NCBI GenBank assembly: GCA_947311455.1
Contig: CAMZKY010000186.1
Location: 1 to 5,344, forward strand
Direction: 5' to 3'
DNA length: 5,344 bases
Source: an uncultured Marinosulfonomonas sp.
GTDB lineage: Bacteria; Pseudomonadota; Alphaproteobacteria; Rhodobacterales; Rhodobacteraceae
Under the pieces are notes generated by a model. It was not told the origin of the DNA and did no database searches. It was given only the letters and a program-made list of their open reading frames with translations. Every line of letters starts with the position of its first letter. The first letter of the stretch is position 1. The position numbers and the translations under genes were made by a program. Positions 5,317 through 5,344 of this stretch are shown here, piece after piece.

Positions 5317-5344
5317 CAGGGGTTTGTTTATGCGTTCTTTACAA

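Overview
The window reads as a core chromosomal segment of an alphaproteobacterium, most likely a moderate-GC member of the Rhodobacterales (roseobacter group). The basis is protein resemblance from memory, above all the 7Fe ferredoxin and the CarD-type regulator, and the gene order helicase / S4 protein / ferredoxin / CarD, which I recall as common in that order. No mobile element, CRISPR array, tRNA or rRNA was seen.

Layout. Positions 1-28 hold the first nine codons of a leftward gene, probably cobT. A short divergent spacer follows, with a candidate cobS promoter and a 9-bp direct repeat. cobS (107-877, +) makes the last part of the cobalamin nucleotide loop. It converges on carD (874-1395, -) with a 4-bp overlap of the stop ends. 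The 232-bp carD/fdxA spacer holds a likely extended -10 carD promoter, an imperfect palindrome just upstream of it, a leader hairpin, and a hairpin that may end the fdxA transcript. Next on the minus strand are fdxA (1628-1969), an Hsp15-like S4 RNA-binding protein (2022-2390) and a 926-residue SUV3-like DExH-box RNA helicase (2437-5217), whose candidate promoter lies at 5286-5316.

How the genes may work together. On the minus strand the helicase is transcribed first, then the S4 gene after 46 bp, then fdxA after 52 bp. This makes a probable RNA-metabolism pair followed by a ferredoxin. carD seems to have its own promoter. CarD is a general RNA polymerase-binding activator in this group, so it could affect the other promoters here. 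The cobT/cobS pair is a separate vitamin B12 unit.

The region is mostly ordinary housekeeping DNA. The points most worth a second look are non-coding: the carD promoter and leader, and a G/C-tract arrangement between the helicase and S4 genes that could form two mutually exclusive hairpins over the S4 ribosome binding site. I found no clear evidence of a wholly new system.
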